A stretch of 7,246 nucleotides of DNA, taken from Noviherbaspirillum sp. GTDB lineage: Bacteria > Pseudomonadota > Gammaproteobacteria > Burkholderiales > Burkholderiaceae. The translations under genes were made by a program, and so were the position numbers. The stretch is from NCBI GenBank assembly GCA_028292785.1, contig JAQGLQ010000088.1, forward strand, positions 1-7,246, written 5' to 3'. Shown in pieces: positions 6,036 to 7,246 of this stretch. Under the pieces are notes generated by a model, which saw only the letters and a list, made by a program, of their open reading frames with translations, did not search any database and was not told where the DNA came from. Every line of letters begins with the position of its first letter. Position 1 is the first letter of the stretch.

Positions 6036-7246
6036 ATGAATTCCAACATGAATCCTTTGCTCGATTTTTCCGATCTTCCGCGTTTCGATGCAGTCAAGCC
6101 GGAACATGTCTCGCCCGCGATCACCTCTTTGCTGGAAGAAAGCCGCGCTGTAGTAGCACGGCTCGAAGCGCCGGTGCGGCAGGTGACATGGGAAAATTTT
6201 GTCGAACCGCTCGAGGATGCCACTGAAAAGCTGAGCCGCGCATGGAGTATCGTGGGACACCTCAATGCCGTCGCCGATACGCCCGAGCTGCGCGCCGCAT
6301 ACAACGAGAATCAGCCGAAAGTGACCGAGTTCTGGACTTCCCTCGGCCAAAACCTCGCGCTGTTCGACAAGTACAAGGCGCTGCGCGCGAGCCCGGAATA
6401 TGAATCGTTTTCGCCGGCGCGCAAGAAGATCATCGACAACGCCCTGCGCGATTTCCGCCTCGGTGGCGCCGAACTGCCGGACGACAAGAAGGCGCGCTAT
6501 GCCGAAATCCAGGAAAAGCAGGCGGCGCTGAGCACCAAGTTTTCCGAGAATGTGCTCGACGCCACCAACGATTATGCGCTGTTCATCGAGGATGAGGCGG
6601 AACTCTCCGGCCTGCCCGACGACGCGAAGCAGGCTGCGCGCAACGCCGCCGAACGGGACGGCAAGCCCGGCTTCAAATTCACCCTGCACTTCCCGTCGTT
6701 TTTTCCGATCCTTCAGTATGCGGACAATCGCGGATTGCGCGAGACGATCTACCGCGCGAACGTCACGAAGGCATCCGAACTGGGCGCAAAACCGGAATGG
6801 GACAACACGCGGAACATCGCGGAGATCCTGAAGCTGCGCGATGAGGAAGCGAGGATGCTCGGCTTCGAGAATTTCGCCGAAGTGTCCCTGGTGCCGAAGA
6901 TGGCGGAAACCGCCCACCAGGTCATCGCGTTCCTGGAAGACCTGGCGCAACGCGCCCGCCCGTTCGCGGAAAAGGATCTGGAAGAGGTACGCGCATTCGC
7001 GAAGAAGGAGCTCGGACTCGACACGCTGGAAGCATGGGATATCGCTTATGCCTCCGAAAAGCTGCGCGAACAGCGTTATGCGTTCTCCGAGAATGAAGTG
7101 AAGCAGTACTTCCCCGAGCACAAGGTGATCGAAGGCCTGTTCCGCGTGATCCGGAACCTGTTCGCGGTCGAGGTCAAGCCGGATGCCGCGACCACGTGGC
7201 ACAAGGATGTGAAATTCTTCCGCATCGAAAAGGATGGTGAACTGGT
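6036..7246 (+). CDS. prlC: Oligopeptidase A, M3 family zinc metallopeptidase (5' part, cut by the window edge)
   Basis: This open frame of 403 codons runs off the right edge. It matches the N-terminal helical part of oligopeptidase A, a cytosolic M3 metallopeptidase that degrades short peptides, including cleaved signal peptides and products of the large ATP-dependent proteases. Recognisable family segments are NPLLDF at the start, TWENFVEPL (about 50-58), DNALRDFRLGG, NVLDATNDY, LGFENFAEVSLVPKMAE, LAQRARPFAEKDL, AWDIAYASEKL and YFPEHKVIEGLF. The family is about 680 residues, so roughly 59 per cent is present. The zinc-binding HEFGH motif lies beyond the window and cannot be checked. Translation may begin at 6036, 4 bases behind the folD stop, or at the in-frame ATG at 6048, which aligns better with the E. 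coli start (MTNPLL). No strong ribosome-binding site precedes either, consistent with translational coupling to folD. No frameshift is seen. Confidence 0.94.
   Translation, partial: MNSNMNPLLDFSDLPRFDAVKPEHVSPAITSLLEESRAVVARLEAPVRQVTWENFVEPLEDATEKLSRAWSIVGHLNAVADTPELRAAYNENQPKVTEFWTSLGQNLALFDKYKALRASPEYESFSPARKKIIDNALRDFRLGGAELPDDKKARYAEIQEKQAALSTKFSENVLDATNDYALFIEDEAELSGLPDDAKQAARNAAERDGKPGFKFTLHFPSFFPILQYADNRGLRETIYRANVTKASELGAKPEWDNTRNIAEILKLRDEEARMLGFENFAEVSLVPKMAETAHQVIAFLEDLAQRARPFAEKDLEEVRAFAKKELGLDTLEAWDIAYASEKLREQRYAFSENEVKQYFPEHKVIEGLFRVIRNLFAVEVKPDAATTWHKDVKFFRIEKDGEL

Noticed and set aside
5159..6304. 381-codon frame antisense to folD and the start of prlC
   Set aside because: It spans two well-recognised genes on the opposite strand and shows no domain. 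It is explained by GC-rich codon bias.
6000..7202. 400-codon frame antisense to prlC
   Set aside because: The prlC frame on the plus strand matches oligopeptidase A throughout. The antisense product is low-complexity and unrecognisable.

Overview
The window looks like a chromosomal housekeeping region of a betaproteobacterium, most likely Burkholderiales (Oxalobacteraceae-like). The reasons are the moderately high GC coding sequence, a homodimeric (AceE-type) pyruvate dehydrogenase E1 next to a single-lipoyl E2, the folD-prlC pair, and above all a BPH-type (betaproteobacterial proteasome homologue) gene. The lineage is inferred from protein character and gene order; no search was run.

Layout. 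Three genes run leftward from a divergent promoter region: aceE (4906 to 2210), aceF (2067 to 724) and a BPH-like Ntn-hydrolase gene (591 to 25). Two genes run rightward: folD (5186-6031) and, 4 bases later, the first 403 codons of prlC, which is cut by the right edge of the window. The 142-base aceE-aceF gap is filled with nested inverted repeats. The 132-base aceF-BPH gap has no convincing terminator. The 279-base divergent gap holds a near-consensus promoter for aceE with an AT-rich upstream tract. On the folD side it holds a perfect TATAAT box, with a 6-3-6 palindrome lying where the -35 box should be.

Function. AceE and AceF are E1 and E2 of the pyruvate dehydrogenase complex (pyruvate to acetyl-CoA). 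E3 (lpd) is not in the window. FolD supplies one-carbon units on tetrahydrofolate. PrlC (oligopeptidase A) degrades short peptides in the cytosol. The BPH gene encodes a self-compartmentalising, proteasome-fold threonine peptidase of unresolved physiological role. No dedicated unfoldase gene (HslU, ClpX or Mpa type) is visible nearby.

The best candidates for something less described are the BPH gene and its position behind aceF, the palindrome in the folD promoter, and the structured aceE-aceF spacer. I found no phage, IS, CRISPR, tRNA, rRNA or toxin-antitoxin elements.
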